A stretch of 46,291 nt of DNA from Nitrospira japonica. GTDB lineage: Bacteria; Nitrospirota; Thermodesulfovibrionia; UBA6902. Where the stretch lies: positions 1 through 46,291 of the forward strand of contig DYJL01000024.1 of NCBI GenBank assembly GCA_020723105.1. The letters are read 5' to 3'. Of this stretch, positions 1 to 10,207 are shown one piece after another. The translations under genes were made by a program, and so were the position numbers. Under the pieces are notes generated by a model, which ran no database searches, was not told the DNA's origin, and saw nothing but the letters and a program-made list of their open reading frames with translations. How positions within the stretch are numbered: the first letter of the stretch is position 1; each line of letters opens with the position of its first letter.

Positions 1-4
1 CTGG

Positions 5-79
5 CGTCCCCACGGGGATTCGAACCCCGGTTACCGCCGTGAAAGGGCGATGTCCTAAGCCGGGCTAGACGATGGGGAC
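5..79 (-). tRNA. tRNA-Glu (anticodon TTC)
   Basis: Read on the minus strand, a complete cloverleaf is visible. The 7-bp acceptor stem pairs GTCCCCA with TGGGGAC, the T-arm carries the GGTTCGAATCC signature, and the anticodon loop CTTTCAC gives TTC (Glu). The discriminator base is G, and CCA is encoded directly after it at positions 2-4. It lies two bases behind tRNA-Lys and is probably processed from the same transcript. Confidence 0.95.
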
Positions 80-84
80 TCTGG

Positions 85-157
85 TGAGCCGCGTTGGATT
101 CGAACCAACGACCCACGCCTTAAAAGGGCGTTGCTCTACCAACTGAGCTAGCGGCCC
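85..157 (-). tRNA. tRNA-Lys (anticodon TTT)
   Basis: The minus strand folds as a 73-nt tRNA. The acceptor stem pairs GGGCCGC with GCGGCTC (one G-U pair), the D-arm has AGCTCAGTTGGTAGAGC, the anticodon loop CTTTTAA gives TTT (Lys), and the T-loop is TTCGAAT. The discriminator is A and CCA is encoded at 82-84. It precedes tRNA-Glu in a two-tRNA unit. Confidence 0.95.
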
Positions 158-197
158 TTTTTAAAAGGGCTGATTATCCACCCGATAACAGGGAAAT

Positions 198-226
198 AGT
201 ATAGCAAAAAGGCTAATTAAAAAAAC
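198..226 (-). promoter_or_regulatory. candidate promoter of the tRNA-Lys/Glu unit
   Basis: On the minus strand a TATACT -10 hexamer (198-203) lies about 40 bp upstream of tRNA-Lys, with a 17-bp spacer to a weak -35 (GTTTTT, 221-226). Transcription would start near 191. The -10 is good and the -35 is poor, so the assignment rests mainly on position. Confidence 0.4.
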
Positions 227-236
227 AGACTTCGTT

Positions 237-281
237 GATTAGTTCTATTAGTTCAATTGGTTTTATTGATTCTATTAGTTG
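237..281. repeat. short direct repeat in the purA-tRNA spacer
   Basis: The 11-mer TTCTATTAGTT occurs at 243-253 and again at 270-280, with related ATTAGTT/TTGATT words around it. The 158-321 spacer is otherwise A+T-rich and holds no gene. No clear terminator for purA is visible. Confidence 0.4.
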
Positions 282-321
282 AAAACAAATAAAACTAATT
301 TAACTTTTTATTAATCTTTGG

Positions 322-1656
<1,335 letters not shown>

Positions 1657-1765
1657 TTATTATTCTCCTGTCACCTTTTATCCAAGAATGCATTTTAGAA
1701 GATGAGTAAAAACATATGACTTTTCTCAACTTCTTACCTTCCTATCTTCTTAACTTCTCCTCATG

Positions 1766-3349
1766 TCACACCGGCAGATGAATCTGCTTTACCGATAAAA
1801 TATTAGGCAGATTTTTCAGCTCTGCCAGAATTTCCTTTGATACAGAAGTATCAACGCTGACGACGGATATTGATTTGCCGCCTTGTTGTTCCCTTCCAAA
1901 TTGCATCCTTGCGATATTGATATTGTTTTTTCCAAGCACCGTTCCCAGTCCCCCGATGACACCGGGCTTGTCGTTATTAAAAAGCACCAGCATTTCCCCT
2001 TCAGGTACAACCTCAACCATAAAATTATCTATTGCAATAATCCTTGGATATTTTTTTCCGTGAAGGATGCCTGAAACCGAACTTTCTTTGGAACCTGATT
2101 TTATCCTGATTATCAGCATACTGTGATAATCACCTGCATCATCAGTAGTAATTTCCTTGACTTCTATGCCTCTCTCTTTCGCTATCACCGGCGCATTTAC
2201 AAAATTCACCGTTTCCAGAAGTATCGGGGTTAAAATACCTTTCAGCACCGCAATAGTTATAGGCGTACAATTGAGACTCGCTACCTCGCCTCTGTATTCT
2301 ATAACCACTCCTTCCAGGCCCCCCTCAAATTTCTGCACCAGGAAGGTCCCCATTCTCTCTGCAAGATTAATATACGGCTGCACAAGAGAAAGCGCATCTG
2401 CTGATAAGGAAGGAAAATTAACTGCGTTCCTTATGGTGCCGTGAACAAGATAATCAACTATCTGATCCGAAACGGCAAGCGCCACATTCTCCTGAGCGTC
2501 TTCTGTTGAGGCGCCGAGGTGAGGCGTGCAGATAAAGTTATTAAGTTCCAGAAGAGGATTTTTTTCCGGCGGTTCTTTTTCAAATACATCCAGCGCTGCT
2601 GCTGCTACCTGTCCGGATTTTAATGCTTCATACAGTGCTGTTTCGTCAACAATGCCGCCTCGTGAAGCATTGATTATCCTTACTCCCTTTTTCATTTTGG
2701 AGATGCGCTCTGCATTTATCAAATTCTTTGTCTCGTTTGTCATAGGGATGTGAAGGGTTATAAAATCAGATTTTGTGATTACTTCCTCGAGAGCTACAAC
2801 CTTGACCCCGAGGCTTTTTGCCTTCTCTTCGCTCAGATATGGATCAAATGTTATTACATTCATCCCCATGCCAAGGGCCATTTTTGCAACATGCGAACCG
2901 ATATTGCCAAGCCCGATGATCCCGAGAACCTTGTTATAAAGTTCTACGCCCATAAACTTTTTCTTTTCCCATTTTCCCGCCTTCATGGAAGCTGTGGCCT
3001 GAGGGATCTGCCTTGCCATGGAAAGAATAAGGGCCATTGTATGTTCAGCAGTTGTTATGGTATTGCCGCCAGGGGTATTCATCACAACAATGCCTCTCTT
3101 TGTAGCAGTATTTTTGTCAACGTTGTCAAGCCCTGAACCGGCCCTGCCGATGACTTTAAGATTTTTTGCAGCCTCGATAATTTCTGCTGTTGCCTTTGTA
3201 GCACTCCTTACAATCAGGGCCTCATACTCCCCTATAATCTTTTTCAGTTCCTCAGGCGGAAGCCCTGTTTTGACATCCACCTCAAGTCCCGCTTTTTTGA
3301 GGATGTCAACGCCCTTTGATGATATGCTGTCGCTTACAAGTACCTTCAT
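1766..3349 (-). CDS. serA: D-3-phosphoglycerate dehydrogenase (long form with ACT domain)
   Basis: It oxidises 3-phosphoglycerate to 3-phosphohydroxypyruvate with NAD, the first step of serine synthesis. The protein is 527 aa, the long bacterial form. It has a substrate/NAD-binding dehydrogenase core (about 1-310) with the Rossmann motif GLGNIGSHVAK, catalytic Arg in NASRGGIVDE and catalytic His in TPHLGAST. An intervening ASB-type domain and a C-terminal ACT domain (about 455-527) follow. In this family the ACT domain can mediate serine feedback. Its ATG overlaps the serC stop by four bases, so the two genes are translationally coupled. Together they encode the first two steps of the pathway; the phosphatase serB is not next to them. 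Confidence 0.97.
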   Translation of the reverse strand: MKVLVSDSISSKGVDILKKAGLEVDVKTGLPPEELKKIIGEYEALIVRSATKATAEIIEAAKNLKVIGRAGSGLDNVDKNTATKRGIVVMNTPGGNTITTAEHTMALILSMARQIPQATASMKAGKWEKKKFMGVELYNKVLGIIGLGNIGSHVAKMALGMGMNVITFDPYLSEEKAKSLGVKVVALEEVITKSDFITLHIPMTNETKNLINAERISKMKKGVRIINASRGGIVDETALYEALKSGQVAAAALDVFEKEPPEKNPLLELNNFICTPHLGASTEDAQENVALAVSDQIVDYLVHGTIRNAVNFPSLSADALSLVQPYINLAERMGTFLVQKFEGGLEGVVIEYRGEVASLNCTPITIAVLKGILTPILLETVNFVNAPVIAKERGIEVKEITTDDAGDYHSMLIIRIKSGSKESSVSGILHGKKYPRIIAIDNFMVEVVPEGEMLVLFNNDKPGVIGGLGTVLGKNNINIARMQFGREQQGGKSISVVSVDTSVSKEILAELKNLPNILSVKQIHLPV

Positions 3350-4440
3350 AATATTTTCCTTGATGAGCTCCTTTCAAATTCCTGCATAAAGGCAATTAAT
3401 GCCTCTACGCCTTCCTCCGGCATGGCATTGTAAATACTGGCCCTCATGCCACCTACACTGCGATGTCCCTTTAATGCCACCAGGCCTGAGGCCTTGGCCT
3501 GCTCCAGAAATTTACTGTCGAGTTCAGGATTCTTCAGAGTAAAAGGCACGTTCATCCACGAACGATACAATGGATCAACCGGATTTTTATAAAAGTTTGA
3601 TTTATCAATTGCAGCATAAAGTTTATCGGCTTTGCGTTTGTTTATTTCTGCCATGGCTTCAAGCCCGCCTTTTCTCTTAATCCATTCAAACACCAGGCCT
3701 GCTATATACCAGGCATATGTCGGCGGGGTATTATACATGGAATCATTATCAGAATGTGTTTTATAGCTGAACATCAACGGCGTGCTTTGCGTTACTTCTC
3801 CAATAAGGTCTTCTCTTATTATCACTATCGTCAAACCTGCCGGGCCAATGTTTTTCTGCGCTCCGGCATAAATAAGACCGAATTTTGATACATCAACAGG
3901 CCGTGAAAGAATGGTTGAAGACATATCAGCAACAAGCGGAATACGGCCCACATCGGGGATATAATGAAATTCAACTCCTCCTATGGTTTCATTTGGCGTG
4001 TAATGAAAGTATGCTGCATCGGGATTCAGTTTCCACTCGGATTGAGGAGGAATAGTTGAAAAATTGGAAGCCTCGCTTGTTGCAGCAACGTTTACATTAC
4101 AGTAGCGCTTTGCCTCTGAAATCGCTTTTTTCGACCACTGTCCCGTGTTGATGTAATCGGCGCCGTTTTTCCCTTTTAATAAATTCATAGGGACCATGGC
4201 AAACTGGCTTGTTGCGCCTCCCTGAAGAAAAAGCACTTTATAACTGTCCGGGATTTTCATTATCTCTCTCAGGTCTGCCTCAGTTTTTTTGGCGATAGAG
4301 ATAAATTCCTTTCCCCTGTGACTCATCTCCATCACAGACATACCACTGCCTTGCCAGTCTGTCATTTCCGATGCAGCCTGCTTTAATACATCTTCCGGCA
4401 ATATGGCCGGGCCTGCGCTAAAATTAAATACCCGTGACAT
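3346..4440 (-). CDS. serC: phosphoserine aminotransferase
   Basis: This PLP enzyme transfers an amino group from glutamate to 3-phosphohydroxypyruvate, giving phosphoserine. The protein is 364 aa, normal for SerC. The N-terminus FNFSAGPAILPEDVL and the GMSVMEMSHRGKEF segment are typical, and the PLP lysine lies in YAGAQKNIGPAG. It is the first gene of the serC-serA-purA run and faces polA across a 424-bp A+T-rich spacer. I found no convincing promoter for it by eye: a TATACA hexamer lies near 4458 on the minus strand, but no matching -35 does. Confidence 0.97.
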   Translation of the reverse strand: MSRVFNFSAGPAILPEDVLKQAASEMTDWQGSGMSVMEMSHRGKEFISIAKKTEADLREIMKIPDSYKVLFLQGGATSQFAMVPMNLLKGKNGADYINTGQWSKKAISEAKRYCNVNVAATSEASNFSTIPPQSEWKLNPDAAYFHYTPNETIGGVEFHYIPDVGRIPLVADMSSTILSRPVDVSKFGLIYAGAQKNIGPAGLTIVIIREDLIGEVTQSTPLMFSYKTHSDNDSMYNTPPTYAWYIAGLVFEWIKRKGGLEAMAEINKRKADKLYAAIDKSNFYKNPVDPLYRSWMNVPFTLKNPELDSKFLEQAKASGLVALKGHRSVGGMRASIYNAMPEEGVEALIAFMQEFERSSSRKIL

Positions 4441-4769
4441 TTAATTCTTTTTTTATTCTCTGTATAAAATTTGTGGAATGCTGATGAATATTTGTTAACA
4501 ACTTTGCAGTTAATATTATGGTATGCATCCCCGTTTAAAGCTATATTTGAAAAAAATATTTATGCATTTTTTGTCTATATAATTTATATCTTATTAAACA
4601 GGAAATATTGATAATTCCGGCATGTAATAAGTTAACCTTTACGATTTTGAAGGGTATCATTTCGACCTTAATTTGTCAAGCTTTTCATTTTAACTTTTTA
4701 ACAGATTATCAACTATGAATTTCGGGTTCTTTCATGTATTATCTTGTCAATTAACACTTTCAACAACCT

Positions 4770-4849
4770 TATTATTCTTACTATTTTTCATATAAATAAG
4801 AAATAAGAATAATAGAGAGGATAAATATATATAAATTCTTATCAAGAAT
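4770..4849. repeat. inverted repeats upstream of polA
   Basis: Perfect 11-bp arms TATTATTCTTA (4770-4780) and TAAGAATAATA (4804-4814) flank a 23-nt loop. A second, tighter inverted repeat, ATTCTT-atc-AAGAAT, lies at 4835-4849, 15 bp before the polA ATG. The shared TTCTTA/TAAGAA words could be operator half-sites or simply A+T-rich structure. The rest of the 4441-4864 spacer shows no gene. Confidence 0.45.
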
Positions 4850-4864
4850 ATTTTTGGTTAACAT

Positions 4865-7522
4865 ATGCAAACATTGTATCTTATAGACGGCAATTCTTAT
4901 CTCTACCGCGCTTTTTACGCAATAAGAAATCTCTCATCTCCTGACGGGTTCCCCACAAATGCCATTTATGGTTTTACCAGCATGATATTAAAGATATTAC
5001 GGGAAAAAAAACCAGACTACTTTGCGGTTATCTTTGATACACCTGCTCCTACCAAACGACATGAAATATATGAAAAATATAAGGCTCATCGCCGACCGAT
5101 GCCGGATGAGCTCAGACAACAGGTACCGTTTATCAAAGAAATCATTAAGGCCTTACAAATTGTAAGTATTGAGAAACCTGGATATGAGGCTGATGATATA
5201 TTGGGAGCTCTTGCAAGAGAGGCGGCAAAAGAAGGAATGGATGTTTATATCGTAACAGGTGATAAAGATATGTGCCAGGTGGTAAGTCCAAAAATTAAAT
5301 TATATGACACTATGAAAGAAACCATCACAGAAGAACGAGATGTTCTTGAACGGTTCGGCGTGGAGCCTTCACGTTTTCCGGAAATCATTGCGCTTATGGG
5401 CGATGCCTCCGATAATATTCCGGGAGCGCCCGGTATTGGAGAGAAAACGGCTGTCAAGCTTCTGCAGGAATTTGGAAGCCTCGACAGATTATTGGAAAAA
5501 CATGATGAAATAAAAAATGCCAAGGCCCGGAAGGCAGTCTCTGAACATATAGAAAACATTAAATTAAGCAGGGAGCTTGCAACCATTCACCCTGAAATTC
5601 CCATTGATATGCCAGTAAAAAATCTCAAACAGGGTGAACCTGAATGGGACAAACTGATGGAATTTTTTCGCAGATTTAATTTCAGCAGTTTTATGAAACT
5701 AATTCCGGAGCAAAATACAGCGGCCCCCGGTAAAACAGAATATATAGCTGTCTTTGATGAAGAAAAACTGGAACAGGCTATTCAGGATGTAACAGATGAA
5801 ATTTCCATTGATACCGAAACAACATCAAAGTCTCCAGTGACAGCGGAGCTTGTGGGAATCTCTTTTTCAATAAACCCGGCCAAGGCATATTATATCCCTT
5901 TAACTCATTCATACCTTGGTGCGCCGCGGCAAATGTCAAAAGAAGCAGCCTTTGGAAAATTAAAGGAGGTTCTCGAAAATCCCGGAATAAAAAAAGCAGG
6001 GCACAATATAAAATATGACCTGATAGTGCTGAAGAATGAAGGAATAAATTTAAAGTGCCTCAGCTTTGACACCATGCTTGCTTCTTACCTTTTAAATCCC
6101 AACAAAGCGAATCATAACCTTGAAGATGTGTGTCTGGATTATCTTGGCATTAAAAAAAGTTCATTTAATGATGTCACAGACAAGGGCAAATTGAATTTCA
6201 GAGAAGTGCCTGTTGATGATGCAACGCAATATTCAGGAGAGGACGCAGCAGCAGTATTAAAACTTAAGAAACAACTCGCCCCGGTACTTGAAAAAGAAGA
6301 GCTGGCAAAATTGTTTAATGATATAGAGGTGCCTCTTATAGAAGTCCTTGCAGACATGGAAATGGCAGGGGTAAAAATAAATGCATCCTTGATGAATGAC
6401 TTTTCAGGACAACTGCAAAGTGAACTTGCAAGCATTGAAAAAAGGATTTACTTTATCGCCGGAGAGGAATTCAATATCAATTCACCGAAACAGCTTCAGG
6501 AGATTCTTTTTGAAAAGCTGGGCCTTAAGACCATTAAGAAAACCAAGACCGGCTATTCGACAGATATCGAAGTTCTGGAGCAATTGGCGACTGAACACGA
6601 ACTCCCGCGGGAGATAATCGAACACAGGACATTGTCCAAGTTAAAAAACACATATGTTGATGCCTTGCCCAAACTGATAAATCCCGGGACCAGCCGGCTT
6701 CACACTTCATTCAATCAGACAATTACAGCAACTGGAAGGCTCAGCAGTTCTGAGCCTAATTTACAGAATATACCGATCAGAGGCAACTGGGGCGTGAAGA
6801 TCCGGGAAGCTTTCATAGCAGAGAGCGGGCATCTCCTGTTGTCTTCTGATTATTCTCAGATAGAGCTCCGCGTACTTGCACACCTGAGTAAGGACCAGGG
6901 ATTTATCGAAGTCTTTCAGCATGACGGCGACATTCATACAAGAACAGCGATAGAATTATTCGGGGTTCCGGCAGGGGAAGTTACGCCGGAGATGAGAAGA
7001 CGCGCAAAGACAGTGAATTTCGGAATCGTCTACGGCATCAGCCCGTTCGGGCTGGGCAAACAATTAGGGATTCCACCGGATGAAGCAAGGGCGTACATAG
7101 ACACATTTTTTGTGAAACACGCCGGAGTAAAAAAATATATGGACCAGGCCATTGAACAGGCTGCGGAAAAAGGATTTGTATTGACAATGTTCAACAGAAA
7201 ACGCCAAATTCCCGAACTCCGAAGCGCAAATAAAAACATACAGCAGCTTGGCGAAAGACTTGCAATAAACACCCCGGTCCAGGGCTCTGCGGCTGATATA
7301 ATTAAAATATCCATGCTTAACATATGGCGGAGACTGAAAAAGGAAAAGTTCAAAACCAGAATGCTTCTTCAGGTCCACGATGAATTGTTGTTTGAAATAC
7401 CCGAAGAAGAGAAAGATACAATTGTGCCGCTTGTCAGAGAAGAAATGGAAAATGCGGTAAAACTTGATGTACCGCTCAAGGTGGATATCGGTGCAGGGAA
7501 AAATTGGGCGGAGGCACATTGA
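4865..7522 (+). CDS. polA: DNA polymerase I with both exonuclease domains
   Basis: It fills gaps and removes primers during replication and repair. The protein is 885 aa with three parts: a 5'-3' exonuclease/FEN domain (about 1-290), a 3'-5' proofreading domain (about 300-470) and a family A polymerase domain. The proofreading residues look intact: DTET near 316, the HNIKYD motif and YSGED. This differs from many PolA proteins whose proofreading site has decayed. Polymerase motif A (DYSQIELR, near 661), motif B (RRRAKTVNFGIVYG) and motif C (QVHDELLFE, near 837) are present. There is no clear Shine-Dalgarno before the ATG. It is monocistronic, with a terminator-like hairpin just behind it. Confidence 0.97.
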   Translation: MQTLYLIDGNSYLYRAFYAIRNLSSPDGFPTNAIYGFTSMILKILREKKPDYFAVIFDTPAPTKRHEIYEKYKAHRRPMPDELRQQVPFIKEIIKALQIVSIEKPGYEADDILGALAREAAKEGMDVYIVTGDKDMCQVVSPKIKLYDTMKETITEERDVLERFGVEPSRFPEIIALMGDASDNIPGAPGIGEKTAVKLLQEFGSLDRLLEKHDEIKNAKARKAVSEHIENIKLSRELATIHPEIPIDMPVKNLKQGEPEWDKLMEFFRRFNFSSFMKLIPEQNTAAPGKTEYIAVFDEEKLEQAIQDVTDEISIDTETTSKSPVTAELVGISFSINPAKAYYIPLTHSYLGAPRQMSKEAAFGKLKEVLENPGIKKAGHNIKYDLIVLKNEGINLKCLSFDTMLASYLLNPNKANHNLEDVCLDYLGIKKSSFNDVTDKGKLNFREVPVDDATQYSGEDAAAVLKLKKQLAPVLEKEELAKLFNDIEVPLIEVLADMEMAGVKINASLMNDFSGQLQSELASIEKRIYFIAGEEFNINSPKQLQEILFEKLGLKTIKKTKTGYSTDIEVLEQLATEHELPREIIEHRTLSKLKNTYVDALPKLINPGTSRLHTSFNQTITATGRLSSSEPNLQNIPIRGNWGVKIREAFIAESGHLLLSSDYSQIELRVLAHLSKDQGFIEVFQHDGDIHTRTAIELFGVPAGEVTPEMRRRAKTVNFGIVYGISPFGLGKQLGIPPDEARAYIDTFFVKHAGVKKYMDQAIEQAAEKGFVLTMFNRKRQIPELRSANKNIQQLGERLAINTPVQGSAADIIKISMLNIWRRLKKEKFKTRMLLQVHDELLFEIPEEEKDTIVPLVREEMENAVKLDVPLKVDIGAGKNWAEAH

Positions 7523-7558
7523 TTCTCGTTTGCGTCATTCCCGTCCCATAACGTGGAA

Positions 7559-7592
7559 CGGGGTAAACTTCGGTGTAACCCCAAGTTTTTTA
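7559..7592 (+). terminator. Rho-independent terminator candidate after polA
   Basis: GGGGTAAAC and GTGTAACCCC pair around a TTCG tetraloop and are followed by a run of T (7586-7591). The position, about 40 bp past the polA stop, fits. The DNA just before it (from 7534) resembles a GTCATTCCCG repeat half, so the hairpin may have arrived with a repeat. Confidence 0.6.
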
Positions 7593-7617
7593 TATTTAAA
7601 AATAAGAAGTTGTATAG

Positions 7618-7881
7618 TTTGCCCTCTCTACTAATCAACACCAACTTGCCCGTCGAGGCTCGCATATGCCAATGGTCCCTAAATCTGCTTTTGAGAATAT
7701 GACAGTAGACATTCCGGATATCGAAACTCAGAAGAAAATAATAGCTTTAGATAATCTACTTGAGAAAGAACGCAGTTTCTTAACTCAGCTTCAAGAAAGG
7801 CGAAATCAGCTTGTTAACACTATTTGTTTAAAAGCCACAAGAAATAAACTTCATAAGACGCAGGAGGCATTAAATGTCTGA
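7618..7881 (+). pseudogene. 3' remnant of a type I specificity subunit (hsdS)
   Basis: The open frame runs from just after a TAG at 7615 to a TGA overlapping the hsdM start, with an internal ATG at 7666 giving 71 aa. The sequence resembles the C-terminal end of HsdS proteins: the MVPKSAFENMTVDIPDI segment that closes a target recognition domain, then QKKIIALDNLLEKERSFL and a helical QLQERRNQLVNTI tail. Only about a sixth of a normal HsdS (about 400 aa) is left, so no DNA-recognition domain can form. The 5' part was probably lost when the island joined the polA downstream region. Its stop overlaps hsdM as an intact gene's would. Confidence 0.7.
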
Positions 7882-9412
7882 ACAAGGCAATAAAGATGAA
7901 ATTAATAATATCGTATGGAAAGTATGTGATACATTTAGAGGCGCAGTTGATCCATCCGAATATAAAAACTACATTCTCACTATGCTTTTCATTAAATATC
8001 TAAGCGACCTCTGGAAGGATAAACGTGAGGAATATGAGAAACAGTATCGCGGGGAAAAACAGAGAGTCGAGCGTGCTCTTAGTCGTGAACGTTTTATAAT
8101 TCCCCTTGTTGAGCTGCGAGACAGCAAAACCAATAAAATAACAGAATCATTTGTAGCCAATTTTGACAGCCTTTATGAACGCCGTGACCGCAGCAATATC
8201 GGTGAGCTTATTAATATTGTCCTGGAGCATATTGAAGATGCCAATAAAGCAAAGCTCGAAAACGTGTTTCGTAACATTGACTTTAACAGCGAACCGGCGC
8301 TTGGACAGACCAAAGAGCGAAACCGCCGCCTTAAACACGTTCTCGAAGACTTCAACGATCCAAAGCTTGATCTCCGCCCTTCCAAAATCGGCAACAGGGA
8401 TGTAATCGGCGATGTCTATGAATATCTGATTGCGCGATTCGCTGCCGGCGCCGGCAAGAAGGCAGGAGAGTTTTACACGCCGCCTGAAGTCTCTACGCTT
8501 CTTGCAAAGCTTCTCGATCCTAAGCCGGGGAACCGCATATGCGATCCAACAACCGGCTCCGGCTCGCTGCTTATACATGTGGCTAAAGAGAGTCATAGTG
8601 AAAATTTCTATCTCGCCGGACAAGAGAGTAACGGGAGCACATGGGCGCTTTGCAAAATGAATATGTTTCTTCACGGCATTGACAATGCCCGTGTAGAATG
8701 GTGCGACACTATCACGAATCCTAAATTAATAGAAGGTGACAACCTTATGAAATTCGACATCGTTGTTGCCAATCCTCCTTTTTCACTGGATAAATGGGGC
8801 GCTGACCACGCAGAAAACGAACATTTTCACCGCTTCTGGAGAGGTATCCCGCCAAAGAGTAAAGGTGATTATGCCTTCATCAGCCACATGGTTGAGATTG
8901 CAATTGAGGGAGAGGGAAAAGTCGGCGTTATCGTTCCGCATGGCGTGCTGTTCAGAGGCGGCTCAGAAGGAATAATCCGCAGAAAGCTAATTGAGGAAAA
9001 TTTTCTTGAAGCGGTTATCGGCCTTCCGTCCAATTTGTTCTTTGGTACGCCGATACCGGCAGCAATTCTGTTATTCAATAAAGGTAAAAAGACAACGGAT
9101 GTCTTGTTCATTGATGCCAGCCGTGAATATCTGGACGGAAAGAACCAGAACTATCTGCGCTCCGAGGATATAGAGAAGATAGTTAAGACATTCAAGGCAT
9201 TTGAGACTATCGAGAGATATGCTTACCGCGCCACCTTCAAGGAGATAGAGGAGAATGAATTCAACCTCAACATACCTCGTTATGTAGATACGTTTGAAGA
9301 GGAGAAAGAGATTGATATTGATGTTGTGCAAAAGGAGATTATAAGCATTGAGGCGGAGCTCACTGAAACAAGAAAAGAGATGGGCAAATATCTGAAGGAG
9401 CTCGGGTTATGA
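7874..9412 (+). CDS. hsdM: type I restriction-modification DNA methyltransferase subunit
   Basis: This is the N6-adenine methyltransferase subunit of a type I restriction system. The 512-aa length is normal. An N-terminal helical HsdM_N domain (about 10-150) is followed by the SAM-binding motif PTTGSGSLL (near 225) and the catalytic motif IV VVANPPF (near 299). A coiled-coil C-terminal tail that normally docks to HsdS is present. A strong AGGAGG lies before the ATG. The gene overlaps the next gene by four bases (ATGA). Its usual partner HsdS is only a remnant here, so methylation would need an S subunit encoded elsewhere. Confidence 0.95.
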   Translation: MSEQGNKDEINNIVWKVCDTFRGAVDPSEYKNYILTMLFIKYLSDLWKDKREEYEKQYRGEKQRVERALSRERFIIPLVELRDSKTNKITESFVANFDSLYERRDRSNIGELINIVLEHIEDANKAKLENVFRNIDFNSEPALGQTKERNRRLKHVLEDFNDPKLDLRPSKIGNRDVIGDVYEYLIARFAAGAGKKAGEFYTPPEVSTLLAKLLDPKPGNRICDPTTGSGSLLIHVAKESHSENFYLAGQESNGSTWALCKMNMFLHGIDNARVEWCDTITNPKLIEGDNLMKFDIVVANPPFSLDKWGADHAENEHFHRFWRGIPPKSKGDYAFISHMVEIAIEGEGKVGVIVPHGVLFRGGSEGIIRRKLIEENFLEAVIGLPSNLFFGTPIPAAILLFNKGKKTTDVLFIDASREYLDGKNQNYLRSEDIEKIVKTFKAFETIERYAYRATFKEIEENEFNLNIPRYVDTFEEEKEIDIDVVQKEIISIEAELTETRKEMGKYLKELGL

Positions 9413-10182
9413 AAAAACAAAGTTCGGATATTCTCATCTATCAGACTGAAGATGGTCAGACAAAAATACAGGTTCATTTGCAGGATGAAACAGTTTGGTT
9501 AAGTCAAAAACTCATGGCTGACCTGTTTCAAAAGGATGTGCGCACCATAAATGAGCACATTAAAAATATTTACGATGAGGGTGAATTGACGCAGGAATCA
9601 ACTATCCGGAATTTCCGGATAGTTCAAACCGAAGGGAATCGGGAGATTACCCGCAATGTTGACCACTATAATCTGGATGTCATTATTTCCGTAGGTTACA
9701 GAGTGAAATCTCATCGGGGCACCCAATTCAGAATATGGGCCACGCGGAGATTGCGAGAATATATTATTAAGGGCTTTACGCTGGATGATGAAAGGCTCAA
9801 GCAGGCAGGCGGCGGCAGTTACTTTGATGAATTGCTCGCGCGTATCCGGGATATCCGATCGTCTGAGAAGGTATTCTGGCGCAAAGTCCTCGACATTTAT
9901 GCCACAAGCATTGATTACGACCCAAAAGTTGATATGTCCCGTGAAGTTTTCGCTATTGTTCAGAACAAGATGCACTGGGCTGCGCACGGACACACGGCTG
10001 CTGAAATTGTTGCCAAACGCGCAGACTCCAAAAAAACAAACATGGGACTGACCTCATGGTCAGGAGCACGGCCCCGTAAAGCAGACACAGAAATCGCCAA
10101 AAATTATTTGAATGAAAAAGAACTCGATACCTTAAACCGTATTGTAAACATGTATCTTGAAGTTGCTGACAGGGCAGATTAG
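9409..10182 (+). CDS. RhuM family protein, apparently C-terminally short
   Basis: The 257-aa product matches the RhuM/virulence-protein family. The N-terminal winged-helix-like segment has VWLSQKLMADLFQKDVRTI and ESTIRNFRIVQTEG, followed by YNLDVIISVGYRVKS and RGTQFRIWATRRLREYI. Family members are usually about 330-350 aa; this one stops at YLEVADRAD, where about 70 more residues would be expected. Genes of this family are often found inside type I restriction operons, and its exact role is not settled. It overlaps hsdM by four bases and lies 25 bp before hsdR, which has its own GGAGG site. It may be truncated but functional, or decaying. Confidence 0.8.
   Translation: MKKQSSDILIYQTEDGQTKIQVHLQDETVWLSQKLMADLFQKDVRTINEHIKNIYDEGELTQESTIRNFRIVQTEGNREITRNVDHYNLDVIISVGYRVKSHRGTQFRIWATRRLREYIIKGFTLDDERLKQAGGGSYFDELLARIRDIRSSEKVFWRKVLDIYATSIDYDPKVDMSREVFAIVQNKMHWAAHGHTAAEIVAKRADSKKTNMGLTSWSGARPRKADTEIAKNYLNEKELDTLNRIVNMYLEVADRAD
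9600..9624. repeat. 25-bp perfect palindrome inside the RhuM gene
   Basis: AACTATCCGGAA (9600-9611) and TTCCGGATAGTT (9613-9624) are perfect inverted arms around one T. The palindrome encodes the conserved STIRNFRIV segment, so it could be a coding coincidence or an intragenic operator or hairpin. Confidence 0.7.
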
Positions 10183-10207
10183 GGTAAAGGTATAAAAGGA
10201 GGGCCGA

